Source of the DNA: DASXMT01 sp963812965
GTDB lineage: Bacteria > Actinomycetota > Acidimicrobiia > Acidimicrobiales > RAAP-2
DNA length: 64,000 nt
Assembly (NCBI GenBank): GCA_963812965.1
Contig: CAWEXG010000001.1
Span: forward strand, 62,001 to 126,000
Reading direction: 5' to 3'
This document shows positions 46,253 through 57,294 of the stretch, piece after piece; the stretch's first letter is position 1; every line of letters begins with the position of its first letter. A program made the translations under genes and the position numbers. The notes below the pieces were generated by a model. The model did not search any database, had not been told where the DNA came from, and saw only the letters and a list, made by a program, of their open reading frames with translations.

Positions 46253-47524
46253 TCAGCGGTCGGTGATCGGTACGTACTCTCGTGTGTCGGTGCCGATGTA
46301 GAGCTGACGAGGACGGATGATCTTCGAGTCCTGGTCGAGCAGCTCCTGCCAGTGGGCCAACCATCCCGTCGTACGGGGAATGGCGAAGAGAACCGGGAAC
46401 ATCTCGAGCGGGAACCCCATGGCCTGGTAGATGAGGCCGGAGTAGAAGTCCACGTTGGGATAGAGCTTGCGAGAGATGAAGTAGTCGTCGGAGAGCGCTA
46501 TCTCCTCGAGCTTCAGTGCGATGTCGAGAAGCGGGTTCTTCCCGGTGACCTCGAAGACCTGCCCTGCGATCTTCTTGATGATCGTCGCCCTCGGGTCGTA
46601 GTTCTTGTACACCCGATGACCGAAGCCCTGGAGCCGACCGCCGGTCCCGCTCTTCACCGACGTCACGAAGTCCTGGACGTTGTCGACGGACCCGATCTCG
46701 GTCAACATGCGGATGACCGCCTCGTTGGCTCCTCCATGACGGGGACCGTAGAGGGCGGCGGCGGCGGCGGCGGTTGCCGAGTACGGGTCGGCGTGGGACG
46801 ACCCCACGACCCGCATGGCCGTGGTGGAGCAGTTCTGCTCGTGGTCGGCATGGAGGATGAACAGCACGTCGAGGGCTCTGGCCAGGATGGGGTCGCCCTC
46901 GAACCGAGGCTCGGCGGTCTTCCACATCATCGACAGGAAGTTCGACGTGAACTCGAGGGAGTTGTCGGGGTACACGAACGGCATGCCAACACTGAACCGG
47001 TGGGCGGCGGCGGCCAGCGTCGGCATCTTGGCGATGAGGCGGACGATCTGCTTATGACGAGAGTCGGGGTCGAAGATGTCCTTGGCGTCGAGATAGAAGG
47101 TGGAGAGCGCTGCCACCGCCGATACCAGCATGCCCATGGGGTGAGCGTCGTAGTGGAACCCCTCGAGGAAGCGCTTCCGTACGTTCTCGTGGATGAACGT
47201 GTGGTGGGTGATCTCGTGCCGCCACTCGTCGAACTGGACCGGCGTTGGCAGTTCGCCGTTCAGGAGCAGGTACGCCACTTCGAGATAGGTGGAGTGCTCG
47301 GCCAGCTGCTCGATGGGGTAGCCCCGATAGCGAAGGATCCCGGCGTCACCGTCGAGATAGGTGATCGAGCTCTCGCACATGGCGGTCGAAACAAGGCCCG
47401 GATCGTAGAACCAGGTGCCCGGAAGCAGCTTGGACCAAGCGGCCGCAGAGATCCCACCGTTCTCGAACGGGATCTCGAGCGATTCGCCGGTGCGGTTGTC
47501 GGTGATCGTGATGCTCTCGGCCAC
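46253..47524 (-). CDS. gltA: Citrate synthase (type II)
   Basis: Condenses oxaloacetate with acetyl-CoA. Active-site His residues lie in LFILHADHEQNCST and YGPRHGGANEAVI, and Asp in PNVDFYSGLIYQAMGFP. The 423-residue length and N-terminal beta-domain (ITITDNRTGESLEIPFENG) are those of the hexameric/dimeric bacterial enzyme. A (GCC)n run encodes an Ala stretch before the second His. The GTG at 47524 is preferred; a TTG three codons earlier is possible. Confidence 0.95.
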   Translation of the reverse strand: MAESITITDNRTGESLEIPFENGGISAAAWSKLLPGTWFYDPGLVSTAMCESSITYLDGDAGILRYRGYPIEQLAEHSTYLEVAYLLLNGELPTPVQFDEWRHEITHHTFIHENVRKRFLEGFHYDAHPMGMLVSAVAALSTFYLDAKDIFDPDSRHKQIVRLIAKMPTLAAAAHRFSVGMPFVYPDNSLEFTSNFLSMMWKTAEPRFEGDPILARALDVLFILHADHEQNCSTTAMRVVGSSHADPYSATAAAAAALYGPRHGGANEAVIRMLTEIGSVDNVQDFVTSVKSGTGGRLQGFGHRVYKNYDPRATIIKKIAGQVFEVTGKNPLLDIALKLEEIALSDDYFISRKLYPNVDFYSGLIYQAMGFPLEMFPVLFAIPRTTGWLAHWQELLDQDSKIIRPRQLYIGTDTREYVPITDR

Positions 47525-47716
47525 TGACCTCAAACCCTTCTGTTCGTCTCAATCAGTGATCCTAGTGCCCCGTCAAGCAAGGCTTACCGTGCCCACGGCG
47601 AGTCCACGGTTCGGTCCCGGCAAGGACTGAGGATGCGGGTGTAGCTGAAGTTACGCCAAGAACCGAAGGGGCTGCCAAAGGCAAAACCGGCCGTCGTGGC
47701 AGGGTGCAGATGCCGC

Positions 47717-48865
47717 CTATGCGGCGATCTGCACCAGGAACTGCTGTGTGGCCCCCGCTTGGTTGGCTTGGTCCACCGGAGGGACCACGGACAGTGTGAC
47801 GAGATACTGGCCCTTGCTCGCAACCCGAAGCCCACCCAGTGTCACTGTCGTCGATGCACCCGGGGTGAGCGACACGGTTGCGTGAGACGACGACGACACC
47901 GGTCCTGGTGTGCCACCGGGGTCGGGGGCGATCGACGCCGAGACCGGGAGGTCGTGTTCGGCCACGTTGCCGCAGTTCGTCACCGTGACTTGGGCGCTCA
48001 CGGTGGTGGTCGGGGGCAGAACGGTCGCTGCCGTGCCTGGGGCCTGGGAGAGAGGAGCGGTGCAACCGTCACCGATCGCCGATGGGCTGCTCGCCACGAC
48101 GGCCGGCGGGGACAGCCCCACAGCAGTGATCACCACTTGGTCGACGACCGCCAGGGACGGAGAGGCGGCCAGCACCGGCACGGAGGCTCCGAGCTGAATC
48201 AGGCCCAGCGGAGCAGTTGTGGCCTGGCCCACCACCCACACCGATCGGGGGATGGAAACCGGTCCGGGCAGGTGCGCCAACGAGCGGCGAACGGCGGCGT
48301 AGTCGTTATCCGCCTGTTGGATCAGCGATGCCACTGCGAGAAATCGTGTGGTCGCCTGAGCAGCAGTGAGAGGCGGCGGCGTGGCAGGCGTCTCTGTGGC
48401 AGTCAGACCCACCGTCGGCAGCGGCGCCATCTGAAACAACCCGTCGACCGCGGTTCGCAGTGCCGCAGTTGCCGTGGCTCGTTCTCCGATCGCATAAGCG
48501 AACCGTTGTTGGAGCGAGCCGTTTGCAGCCGGAGGAGCAAGGCTTGCCGCATCGCTGGCTTGCGTCTGCGACTCCGTGACGAGCTCGTCAAGCTGCTCTT
48601 GCAACGTCAGCCGGCTGCTCGATGGCACCGATGCCTGGGTCATGGTGGTAGCCAGGGAGCGTCCAGTCTGGGTGGAGGCGATGGCGATGGGCGTAGCCAG
48701 TGCTCCGAACGAACGGTTTGCCGTCTGACGATAGGAAGCGGACTGGGCGTTGATCTCGGCGATCGAAGCAACGACGACCACTCCGATGATCACCACGATC
48801 ACCACAAGAGCCACCACGTTCCCGATGGATCGCCGGGCTGCTCTCCGGCGGCGAGCTCTCGGCAT
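47717..48865 (-). CDS. Membrane-anchored hypothetical protein with a C-terminal beta-sandwich-like domain
   Basis: I do not recognise a family. The 382-residue product starts with a basic stretch (MPRARRRRAARRS) and one membrane helix (about residues 15-37), so most of it is likely outside the cell. Residues 80-215 are Ala/Thr-rich and helical in look. Residues about 275-382 carry alternating hydrophobics with TVSAQVTVTNCGNVAEHDLP and PGASTTVTLGGLRVASKGQY, which resembles a CARDB/APHP-type or Ig-like adhesion module. Two Cys (in DGCTAPL and TNCGN) could pair. Confidence 0.65.
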   Translation of the reverse strand: MPRARRRRAARRSIGNVVALVVIVVIIGVVVVASIAEINAQSASYRQTANRSFGALATPIAIASTQTGRSLATTMTQASVPSSSRLTLQEQLDELVTESQTQASDAASLAPPAANGSLQQRFAYAIGERATATAALRTAVDGLFQMAPLPTVGLTATETPATPPPLTAAQATTRFLAVASLIQQADNDYAAVRRSLAHLPGPVSIPRSVWVVGQATTAPLGLIQLGASVPVLAASPSLAVVDQVVITAVGLSPPAVVASSPSAIGDGCTAPLSQAPGTAATVLPPTTTVSAQVTVTNCGNVAEHDLPVSASIAPDPGGTPGPVSSSSHATVSLTPGASTTVTLGGLRVASKGQYLVTLSVVPPVDQANQAGATQQFLVQIAA

Positions 48866-48985
48866 CCGAAAGACGATAGTGCCGGCTGGCTCACACGCAC
48901 GGGGCGCCGTAGTAGATCCCGGACGCCACCCCGTGTTCGAGTGGCGTTACCAGGCCCCGGCGAGCCCCTTGGCCGGGATTACCGC

Positions 48986-50206
48986 CTAGCCCTGTGCCGA
49001 GTTCGCTGCATCGGCGAGGGATTGACCGGAACCCACACCCGAAGTCGGCAAGACGCTGGACGTCTTTCGCCACTCGACGGTCGGTCGGATCGCCTCAGGG
49101 TCGACTCGGTCCTTATGGCGTTCTGCCACATCCAGGATCCCCCGCAGCACGCCGGAGTTGAGCAGGTGCGGTACGAGACCGAGATCGAGCAACTTCGTGT
49201 GCGCGGCACGGTAGTAGTGGCTCTCCTGTTCGACCCGGGGGTCGGGAAGGTTCGATGATCGTCGTGTTCCCTGAGTACTCCTTGGCCACCAGCTGACGCC
49301 ATCTCAGCGACCGAGAAGGACTCGGTGAACTGGTTGAAGACACGGAACTCTCCTGGATCGGCAGGATTGTCGATGGCCAGCTCCACACATGCCAGCGTGT
49401 CGAGGATGTTGAGCATGCCCCGTGTCTGGCCTCCCGAGCCATAGACGGTGAGCGGATGACCGGACGACGGCCTGGACGCAGAACCGGTTGAGCACCGTGC
49501 CGAACACCCCGTCGTAGTCGAACCGGGTGGCCAGGTCGGGATGGAGCGCCGTCTCTTCGGTCTCCTGCCCGTAGACGATCCCCTGGTTGAGATCGGTGGC
49601 CCTGATCCCCCAGATACGACAGGCGAACATGATGTTGTGGCTGTCGTGGACCTTCGACAGGTGGTAGAAGGAGCCCGGCTGCTTGGGGAAGGGGAGAACG
49701 TCGGTCCGTCCCCGGTGGGTGATCTCGATGAAGCCCTCTTCGATGTCGATGTTGGGCGTCCCGTACTCACCCATCGTCCCCAGCTTCACCAGATGGATGG
49801 CCGGGTTCTGCTCAGCGATGGCGTAGATGAGGTTGAGCGTGCCGACCACGTTGTTCACCTGCGTGTAGGTGGCGTGTTGCCGGTCGATCATCGAGTACGG
49901 CGCCGAACGCTGTTCGGCGAAGTGGACCACGGCGTCGGGGGCGAACGAGCCGAGGGTTCCCGACACGAAGGATGCATCGGTCAGGTCTCCGACGAACGTG
50001 TCGATCGTCAGGCCGGACAACTCTTTCCATCGACGAACTCGGTGCTGCATGGTGGCGAGCGGGACCAGGCTCTCGACTCCCATCTCGAAGTCGTACTGAC
50101 GACGAGCAAAGTTGTCCACGATGCCAACGTCATGGCCGCGACGTGACAGGTACAGGGCAGTCGGCCACCCCAGATAGCCATCGCCCCCTAGAACCAGGAT
50201 CCTCAC
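48986..50206 (-). CDS. sqdB: SqdB-like UDP-sulfoquinovose synthase/NAD-dependent epimerase with three +1 frameshifts
   Basis: SqdB makes UDP-sulfoquinovose from UDP-glucose and sulfite for sulfolipid. The Rossmann start VRILVLGGDGYLGWPTALYL, GTMGEYGTPNIDIEEG and catalytic YHLSK are SqdB-like. After FCVQAVV an extra base (about 49462) must be skipped to reach GHPLTVYGSGGQTRGMLNI; a second (about 49296) to reach QLVAKEYSGNTTIIE; a third (about 49250) to reach PDPRVEQESHYYRAAHTKLL and the C-terminal LDLGLVPHLLNSGVLR. Repaired length is 405 residues. The GTG at 50206 has GGAGG six bases upstream. Related epimerases of other function cannot be excluded. Confidence 0.8.
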
Positions 50207-50435
50207 CGCGTACCTCCCTCGTTTAGCGACACCGCCAATGGCCGGCAGCATCCCACCATTTCAGTTCTATGAAGGATTCCCCACAAAGCTGGGAAAACAC
50301 TGAGAATGAGCCACGAAAACCCTGGGATCGCTAGAAGGATTTCATGAAATTCCAGATAGGAAGCACGATACCCACCGAAACCACTACCGGAAAAGTTCAC
50401 AGAGGATCAAGGACTCAGGGGGTAAATCGGGTGGT

Positions 50436-53400
50436 TCAGGGGTCGTTCGTCTCGGTGAGCAGTGCCTCCACCTCGGCGAGGGCGTCGCCAAGTCGGTCCA
50501 CTTCCTTGGCCACTGCTCCGTCTGCCCGCAAGAAGAGGAAGACGCAGCGGGTGACCGTCACACCGAGTGCCTGCTGCACGGCGAGGGCGTAGGCGGCCCC
50601 TTGTAAGCGATATCGGTGCAGGGCGCGATCGAGATCGCCCTCGGTGGCCACGGCATCGGTCTTATAGTCGACCACCGTGTAGCCGTCGGGTCCCTCCACG
50701 AGGAGATCGATGAAACCCTCGAGCGTGTGATCCCCGACGGGAGCACCCACATAGAGCTCTCGCCAGAAGCGGCCACCGGCGACCGCGTCCTTCACGATCT
50801 CGGAGTCGAGGGCGGAGCGAACTCGGACGACGATGTCCCGTTCTCGTGTCGATACTCCTTCTGCCACCGCCTGGATCCTGGACAACGCCTCGAGGTGTGC
50901 CCCCGTCTCCAGGTCGATCGTCTGGAGCACAGCGTGAACGGCCCGTCCGATCGACGTTCCGGCTCGACCACGGCGCCAGGGTGGAAGGTCTTCGTCAGTC
51001 CCGTCGTCAGCAAAACTGGGGTCGGTCGGGTCGAGGTCGGGTCGGTTATCGAGAAGACCGTCGTCGTCGGGAGGGCCGCTACCGCCAGCAGAAGCGTTGT
51101 GGACGTCTGCGTGATCGCGAGCCAGAGCGGCAACCGTGGTCGCAGCGATCGAGCGTGGCAGCGCCCCCGGGCCAACCAGAAGGGCGCGCTGCTCCTCCCA
51201 AGCGGCTCGTTCACTCATGTCGGCATCGACGGAGGGCGCCACGTCGTTCGCAACGACCGGTGCTTGTCCACCCGCAAGTGACAACCCACCGGCATGTGTC
51301 GGGTCGAACCCGTCACTGCTGCTGGACGGCTCTGGTTGAGGACCCAGCTCTGGTTGCAGAGCCGGGTCGAGGGTACGGCAGAGGTCGGGAGCGGCCGCAC
51401 AGAGCGGCAGCAGATCCACGGCATGGCACGACTTCGAGTTGGCACTGTGATGAAGGCAGACGACCAGGTGGTCCCTGGCTCTGGTCGCAGCCACGTAGAG
51501 CAGGCGCAGGTCCTGTGCCCGATTCATGACGGCCTCACGCTCGGCCAGGGCGGTGTACCCCTTGGTCTTGAGGTTCTTGGACAGTTTTACCTCGGGTCCG
51601 TCCGGACCCCACAGCACGGTGGGGTCACTGCTCCTCGAAGCCGTTCGGTTGAGCCCGGTGAGGATGACAACAGGAAATTCGAGGCCCTTGGCACCGTGCA
51701 TGGTCATGACCCGTACCGCGTCGTCATCCGATTCGGGCAACACGACCTCGACCGCCCGGACGTCGTCCCGCCGTTGGAGCTCCACCCACGCCAGGTAGTG
51801 ACGGAGGTCCCCACCGAAGCCGTCGGTGAACTGACGAGCCTGGTCAGCGACGAACCGGAGCCGGCGCCAGGCATCTCGGGGCCGGCGTTCACCGAGCGCG
51901 AGTTCCAGAAGCTTTCGGTCTCGGATCACCAGCTCCACGAGCCCACTGACGTCCGTCCACCATCGCTGAGCATGCAGCTCCGCCATCCCGGACATGGCCA
52001 CCACTACCGGATGGGATGCCCCCAACGCCTCCGGCGGCTTCTGGCGGTAGTCCCATGATCCGTGTGCACGGCGGTAGCTGAGCAGATCGTCGTCACCGCA
52101 CCCGAACGACGGTGATCGAAGAGCAGCGGTGATCGAGACCTGATCGGTGGGATCGTCGATGGCCCGAAGCACGGTCATCAGCTCGTGGATCTCGATGGTG
52201 TCGTAGACCAGCGAGCTCGATTCGAGCCGGTACGGCACACCGTGCGACTCGAAGGCTTCTTGGAGGATCGGGAGCCCGGTCCGGGTAGGGATCAGCACGG
52301 TGATATCAGCCAACGTCGCCGGTCGTCCCTCGTCACCGACCGGCCAACCCTCATCGCCGATTCGACGGATGGCAGCAACGACGTCCCGAGCTTCATCGGC
52401 TCTGATCGAGCCGATCGTCGGCGGGCGCTGCCTTGACAGCGTCTCGACCGCGCCTCCGAGCAGCACGACCGGTGCCAGCTCACCGATGGGACCGGTTTGG
52501 GGCAACCGGCGAGCGATCAGAGCCTCATACGCCGGCTGGACCCCTGCATCCCCTGCGCCGATAAGGGTAGAGAAGACCGTATTCACCCAGTCGATGATCC
52601 CCGGGACCGATCGATAGCTCACGGTGAGCCCCAGTCGATGCTCCCGGTACCGATGACGAACGTCGAGGAACAGCGCCATGTCGGCTCGACGGAACCGGTA
52701 GATGGCTTGCTTCGGGTCACCCACGAAGAAGAGGCGTCCGGGTGGAACCGTGAGCTGCGTCCAGGGCACGGCACCTGCGGCGGGATCGGCGGAACCGTTG
52801 GCGATACGGACCGCCAGCTCCGCCTGGATCGGATCGGTGTCCTGGAATTCGTCGATCAGCAGGCGCTCGAGCTCATCGTGCAGGGCGACACGGACCTCGG
52901 TGTTGTGCCTGACCAGCTCTCGAGCTTGTACCAACAGGTCGTGGAACTCGAGTCTGCCCTCACGACGCCGCTGGTGCGCGCCGGCCAGGGTCAGGTCGGC
53001 AAGAGCGGGCAGCAGATGAGACAGCGCTGTCGACACCACGTCGTCGATGAGGGCCAGCCGGTTGGACTCCGCCGCCTCGAGCAAGTCCCGAACATCCTCG
53101 ATCGGACACGACCAGTTGCCCTTCTGGCCCTTCCTGGAACGCAACGGTGGCGAGCTCTTCAACAGCTGGAGTACGTGAAGCTCGGAGGAGGCCTCGTGCA
53201 GGGCGCGGCTGAACTCGGCAAGCCCTTCGATGTGAGCCAAGAGGAGGTCGTCTGCTGTCGAACAGTGTTCCGTGGCGGCACGAGCTGCCTCAAGCGGCCG
53301 CAGGACAGCGTCGGCCTTGATGGGTGAAAGGGCTTCAGGGACGCTCTCGACATCGACGAGCAGGTCCCAGTTGCCGTTGAACTGCTCGGCCACCGATCGA

Positions 53401-53939
53401 AGATGACGGAGCTCGATCCCGCACACCAGCGCACGGGTCAGCGCCGACTCCAGGGACGGATCGTCGAGGATGCGGTCGACGAACCCATCCCACCGGTCGT
53501 CGAAGGCAACCGCAGATCGACCTTCGTCCAGAACCTCGAAGGTGGGCGGGAGGCCGGCCTCGAACGGGTGAGCGGCCAGGATCCGCTGGGCGAACCCGTG
53601 CAGAGTGCTGATCGGAGCGCTGTCGATCTCGTCGAGGGCGGCTCGTGCTCGAACGCTTTGTTCCAGGTCCTCAGTACCGGCTGCCACCTCTTCGAGGGCT
53701 TCGTGGATACGGTCTCGCAGCTCGGCAGCAGCTGCTTCGGTGAACGTGATGGCGGCGATACGCCCGAGCTTGGCCTCGCCTGAGGTCACCAGGGCGACGA
53801 CTCGTCCGACCAGGGCCGTCGTCTTCCCGGTGCCGGCACCAGCCTCCACGAAGTGGGTGATGTCGAGCCGTTCCAGGATCTCCTGTCTGGCTGCTTCATC
53901 ATCGGCAGCTCCATCGTCGACAAGAGCAGAGTTGATCAC
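50436..53939 (-). CDS. addA: AddA-like UvrD/RecB-type helicase-nuclease
   Basis: Processes double-strand DNA ends for recombination. Helicase motifs: I EAGAGTGKTTALVGRVVAL, Ia AAITFTEAAAAELRDRI, II LLIDEFQDTDPIQAEL, III GDPKQAIYRFRRADM, V VMTMHGAKGLEFPVVILTGL, VI LLYVAATRARDHLVV. The C-terminal PD-(D/E)XK nuclease has EGFIDLLVEGPDGYTVVDYK then TD. At 1167 residues it is normal for AddA. The GTG at 53939 has GGGAG upstream. It lies 10 bp after addB, as one operon. Confidence 0.9.
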   Translation of the reverse strand: MINSALVDDGAADDEAARQEILERLDITHFVEAGAGTGKTTALVGRVVALVTSGEAKLGRIAAITFTEAAAAELRDRIHEALEEVAAGTEDLEQSVRARAALDEIDSAPISTLHGFAQRILAAHPFEAGLPPTFEVLDEGRSAVAFDDRWDGFVDRILDDPSLESALTRALVCGIELRHLRSVAEQFNGNWDLLVDVESVPEALSPIKADAVLRPLEAARAATEHCSTADDLLLAHIEGLAEFSRALHEASSELHVLQLLKSSPPLRSRKGQKGNWSCPIEDVRDLLEAAESNRLALIDDVVSTALSHLLPALADLTLAGAHQRRREGRLEFHDLLVQARELVRHNTEVRVALHDELERLLIDEFQDTDPIQAELAVRIANGSADPAAGAVPWTQLTVPPGRLFFVGDPKQAIYRFRRADMALFLDVRHRYREHRLGLTVSYRSVPGIIDWVNTVFSTLIGAGDAGVQPAYEALIARRLPQTGPIGELAPVVLLGGAVETLSRQRPPTIGSIRADEARDVVAAIRRIGDEGWPVGDEGRPATLADITVLIPTRTGLPILQEAFESHGVPYRLESSSLVYDTIEIHELMTVLRAIDDPTDQVSITAALRSPSFGCGDDDLLSYRRAHGSWDYRQKPPEALGASHPVVVAMSGMAELHAQRWWTDVSGLVELVIRDRKLLELALGERRPRDAWRRLRFVADQARQFTDGFGGDLRHYLAWVELQRRDDVRAVEVVLPESDDDAVRVMTMHGAKGLEFPVVILTGLNRTASRSSDPTVLWGPDGPEVKLSKNLKTKGYTALAEREAVMNRAQDLRLLYVAATRARDHLVVCLHHSANSKSCHAVDLLPLCAAAPDLCRTLDPALQPELGPQPEPSSSSDGFDPTHAGGLSLAGGQAPVVANDVAPSVDADMSERAAWEEQRALLVGPGALPRSIAATTVAALARDHADVHNASAGGSGPPDDDGLLDNRPDLDPTDPSFADDGTDEDLPPWRRGRAGTSIGRAVHAVLQTIDLETGAHLEALSRIQAVAEGVSTRERDIVVRVRSALDSEIVKDAVAGGRFWRELYVGAPVGDHTLEGFIDLLVEGPDGYTVVDYKTDAVATEGDLDRALHRYRLQGAAYALAVQQALGVTVTRCVFLFLRADGAVAKEVDRLGDALAEVEALLTETNDP

Positions 53940-53949
53940 GGTGCTCCCG

Positions 53950-56900
53950 TCACGATGTTCGAACCGTCCCCTCGGCCAGGTGCACGTACTCGGCCAGCTC
54001 CGGAGCGTCCCGCACCCGCTGCCAGGACAGCTCTCGATCACCAGGACACATCGCCTGGAAGCTGCAGAACGTGCAGTGCTCGTTCTTCGGGCCGGGCCGG
54101 GCCGGGAACAGCCCGGCCTCGATACCGTCGACCAGCACCGTCACGACGTCTCGAAAGCGACCCTGGACCTGGTTGTCGAGGTCGTACTCCAACCGCTTGA
54201 ACTCGCCACGTTCGCTGACGAACCAGTAGGCCGCCCTAACAGGAACGTCTCCGAGACGGCTTCGGGCAGCCAGTCCGTACACGGGGAGCTGAAGCTTTCG
54301 TCCACGAGCAACGGGGTCTGCCGTGACCTCGTCGAAACCCCACGAGCCTGCCGGTCTTATAGTCGAGGACCGAAATCGACCCGTCTGCCGCCACGTCGAC
54401 CCGATCGGCATACCCCTTGAAGGCGACGGTCCTGCCGTCCGGAAGCTCGACCGTTACCGGCACGCCATGGCCCGGACCGAACCGAAGCTCGACCTGCTCT
54501 GGAACCAAGCCACCTGCAGCTCGGTACCGATCGTCCTCGATCAGGAATCGGTGCAGCTCACGCAGGATGGTGGCCCGGTCCAACCCCCACAGCAGCGGTC
54601 GACCCGTCAACCCCTGACGCTCGTACTCGACGAACACCGAGCCGGCGATGGCATCGAGCCGAGCGTGGTCGTCTGACGACCACGGCACCGTCGGCTGAAT
54701 CCGTCGATCGCGGGGCAGCCGCAGCTGGGGAGCGATGAACTGCTCGAGAATGGCGTGAACGATCGTTCCCTTCGTGCTCGGGTCGATCGTCACGATGCTT
54801 TCAGGGCGGTCGTGCTCCTCGATCCGAAGAAGCCGTTCCATCAGGTAGCGCCGTGGACACTCTGCATAGGTCTCGAGACTGGTAGGCGACAAGGCTCCGG
54901 CATCGACGGGGGACGGGATGTCGGCGTGGATCCGTCCATCGAACCGGGTGAAGCGGTGGCTCTGACGATCGAGTCGGGCTGCGAACCCGAACGCCAGTAC
55001 TGGGTCCGACTCGGCCAGCACGTGCGAGTCGACGCGGTGCCCGGCGTCACGCCACGCCAGAAGGTCCCGAAGATCCCTGTCGGCCAGAGACATGGGTTCA
55101 CCCGCGGCTCGTACAGCCGCGGTGAAAGACGGAACCATGCGATACCCCGGGATGGGACCCGACTCGTTGAGCTCCCGGCTGAACAGCCGCCGATCACGAC
55201 CTTCGAGAGTCCCGAGCGTATCGAGAAGCCATCGAGCCGGCCGTTGCTCCCTCCCCCGGCGGTGGTCGCCCCGTGCGAACGAGAGCACCCGAACCGGAGC
55301 AGACGACAGCGCAGCGAGATAGTCCCGACGGTCGTCGCCGGTCCGTCTCCCACGCAGTGGGATGTCGGCCCCTGCGGCACTACGAGCGGCATCGGGCACC
55401 AGGGGGTCGTCGCCTGCACGGACGGGAAACATGCCGTCGACCATGCCCAGGATGAACACAGCATCGAGATCGAGACCGACGAGAAGGCCCACCGGTCCGA
55501 CGAGTACGCCCGTACCAAATCGAGACGTCTGCGGCGCCAGCGCAGTGAGCTCGGCCACGATGGCTTGACGAAAGGTCGAACGGTTCGGAGGTGCTTCGAG
55601 GCGGTCGAGAACCGAGAGCTGGTCCACGGCGACACGAATGGCGGTCAACGCCTCTTCCTCCTGAGAGGGCCATGGACGGCGATCGGTGGGGCGGCCGAGA
55701 TAGGCATCCAATAGTGCTGTGGCCCAGCTCGCCCACTGCGCCCACGTCCCTCCGGCGACGGTGAGCCGCTCCGACAGGCCGTTCACGAACTCGAGCAGGT
55801 CAGCGGCGTACGCCATCTCGTGCCGGAGCTGAGCGGGTCTGGTGGCCGGCGCGTCCGCACCGGTTGGTCCGTCCAACGCCGCCAGCTGCTGACCATGATC
55901 GGCGATGAGACCTTCGAGGTGGTGCGTCCAATTGTCGAGGCCACTGGTGACACCGGCTTGGCGTGACAACAGATCCCATGCCGTGGCGGGAACCTCGTTT
56001 CCACGCTGAAGCATGGGGCCACTGGCGATCCAGGCCATGACCTCATCGCGGTGCCATCCTCGCTCCTCGAGGTCGAATATTCCGAGCAGGGTACGACCGG
56101 CAACAGTGGCGGCAAGAGGCCGAACACTCACCCCGTTGAATGGGATCGACGCCGACGCCAACGTCTCTTTGACCAGACGGTCGTAGAGCGCTGACCCCCC
56201 ATGTGCAATCGCCATCTGCTCGAACCGCGTACCGGCACGCCGGCGCTCCATGACCTCCCGTACGGCCATCCGCACTTCGGCGTCCGCGCTCGGGGCACTG
56301 CGCACCGCCGTGCCCACAAGCGGCTTGCCAACCGCAACAGCCGTGAACGGGGAGTCCGAAGGACTCAGGCGATCGACGATGTTCCCAGAGGTTTCGTCAG
56401 CCACATCGTCACCGGTCATCCCCACCAGCACGGTGACCGGAACATGGTTCGCCAAGGCGACAAGGAACCGTTCCTCGACAGAAGAGAGCCTCAGCGGGAG
56501 GTACACGAGGACGGCGCCTACAACGGCGGCGAGATCGGTCCCATCGAGCCCGCCCGGAACAGACGAAGCCGATTGAGAGCGGGCCGGGCCGGGCTGCTGC
56601 TGCGGCGGCGGCGGCGGCGGCAAGGACGGTTGGGACTGAGCTGCATCCAGCCGAGCCCCTGACAGGTGCTCGGCGACAGCGTCGATGAGCTGCCCCTCGT
56701 CGTACCAGCCACTGCCCAGTCGGGCTCGGACCTCTTCCACCATCTGGACCACGGTCGCCACACGGGTGCTCCCGGTGGCTAGCCGGCGCAGTGACTCCGC
56801 TGACACCCCACCGAGGTCGCGGTACGCATCGACCAGGGCGCGGGTGGTGGCTGGGTGGTCCCGGATCGGACGGAACAGCGGTTCCGTGGTGTTCGACAGC

Positions 56901-57229
56901 ACAGACTGGACAACGGCACGCAACACGACAGATGTGGCCGGAAGCCGCCCTGCCGCTGCCAACGTATCCCCGGCGATCTGTTCGGCCAGACGAGGGAGGG
57001 TGACAAACCGGATGTTCACAACGCCGACGCGCCCAGTGGATCCGGCTGGTTCGGGGATGCCGAGATCGCCAGAGGCCAGCAGACGGCGAGTGGCGAGACC
57101 GACGGCGTTCCGGGGAACCACCACGGTGACCGGCGCCAGTGGATCGTCACGCTGGACCTGAGCGATCTCATCACGCAAGACACGACTTGCCCCGCGTCCG
57201 AACGGGACGACCTTGGTGCTCAGCGCCAC
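53950..57229 (-). CDS. addB: AddB-like PD-(D/E)XK nuclease subunit, interrupted by a +1 frameshift
   Basis: Partner of AddA. The long N-terminal part resembles an inactivated helicase; no good Walker A is present. A Pro/Gln run (LPPPPPPQQQ) lies near residue 210. The C-terminal nuclease has VDVAADGSISVLDYKTGR; just after it one extra base (about 54346) breaks the frame, and skipping it gives SWGFDEVTADPVARGRKLQL. Cys residues in YAECPRRYLMERLL and CTFCSFQAMC fit the Fe-S cluster of AddB-type nucleases. Repaired length is 1092. The start is uncertain (GTG 57229 or TTG 57250). Confidence 0.8.
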
Positions 57230-57294
57230 GGCATCACGTCCCTCCCGCAAATGCGGTGGTGGATTCTCAACTCACGTTTGGTCATCAGTCGGGC

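Noticed and set aside
47696..49258. A 520-codon plus-strand frame opposite the hypothetical protein and the sqdB 3' end
   Set aside because: Arg/Ser/Cys-rich composition typical of antisense frames; it runs across the sqdB frameshifts and has no domain.
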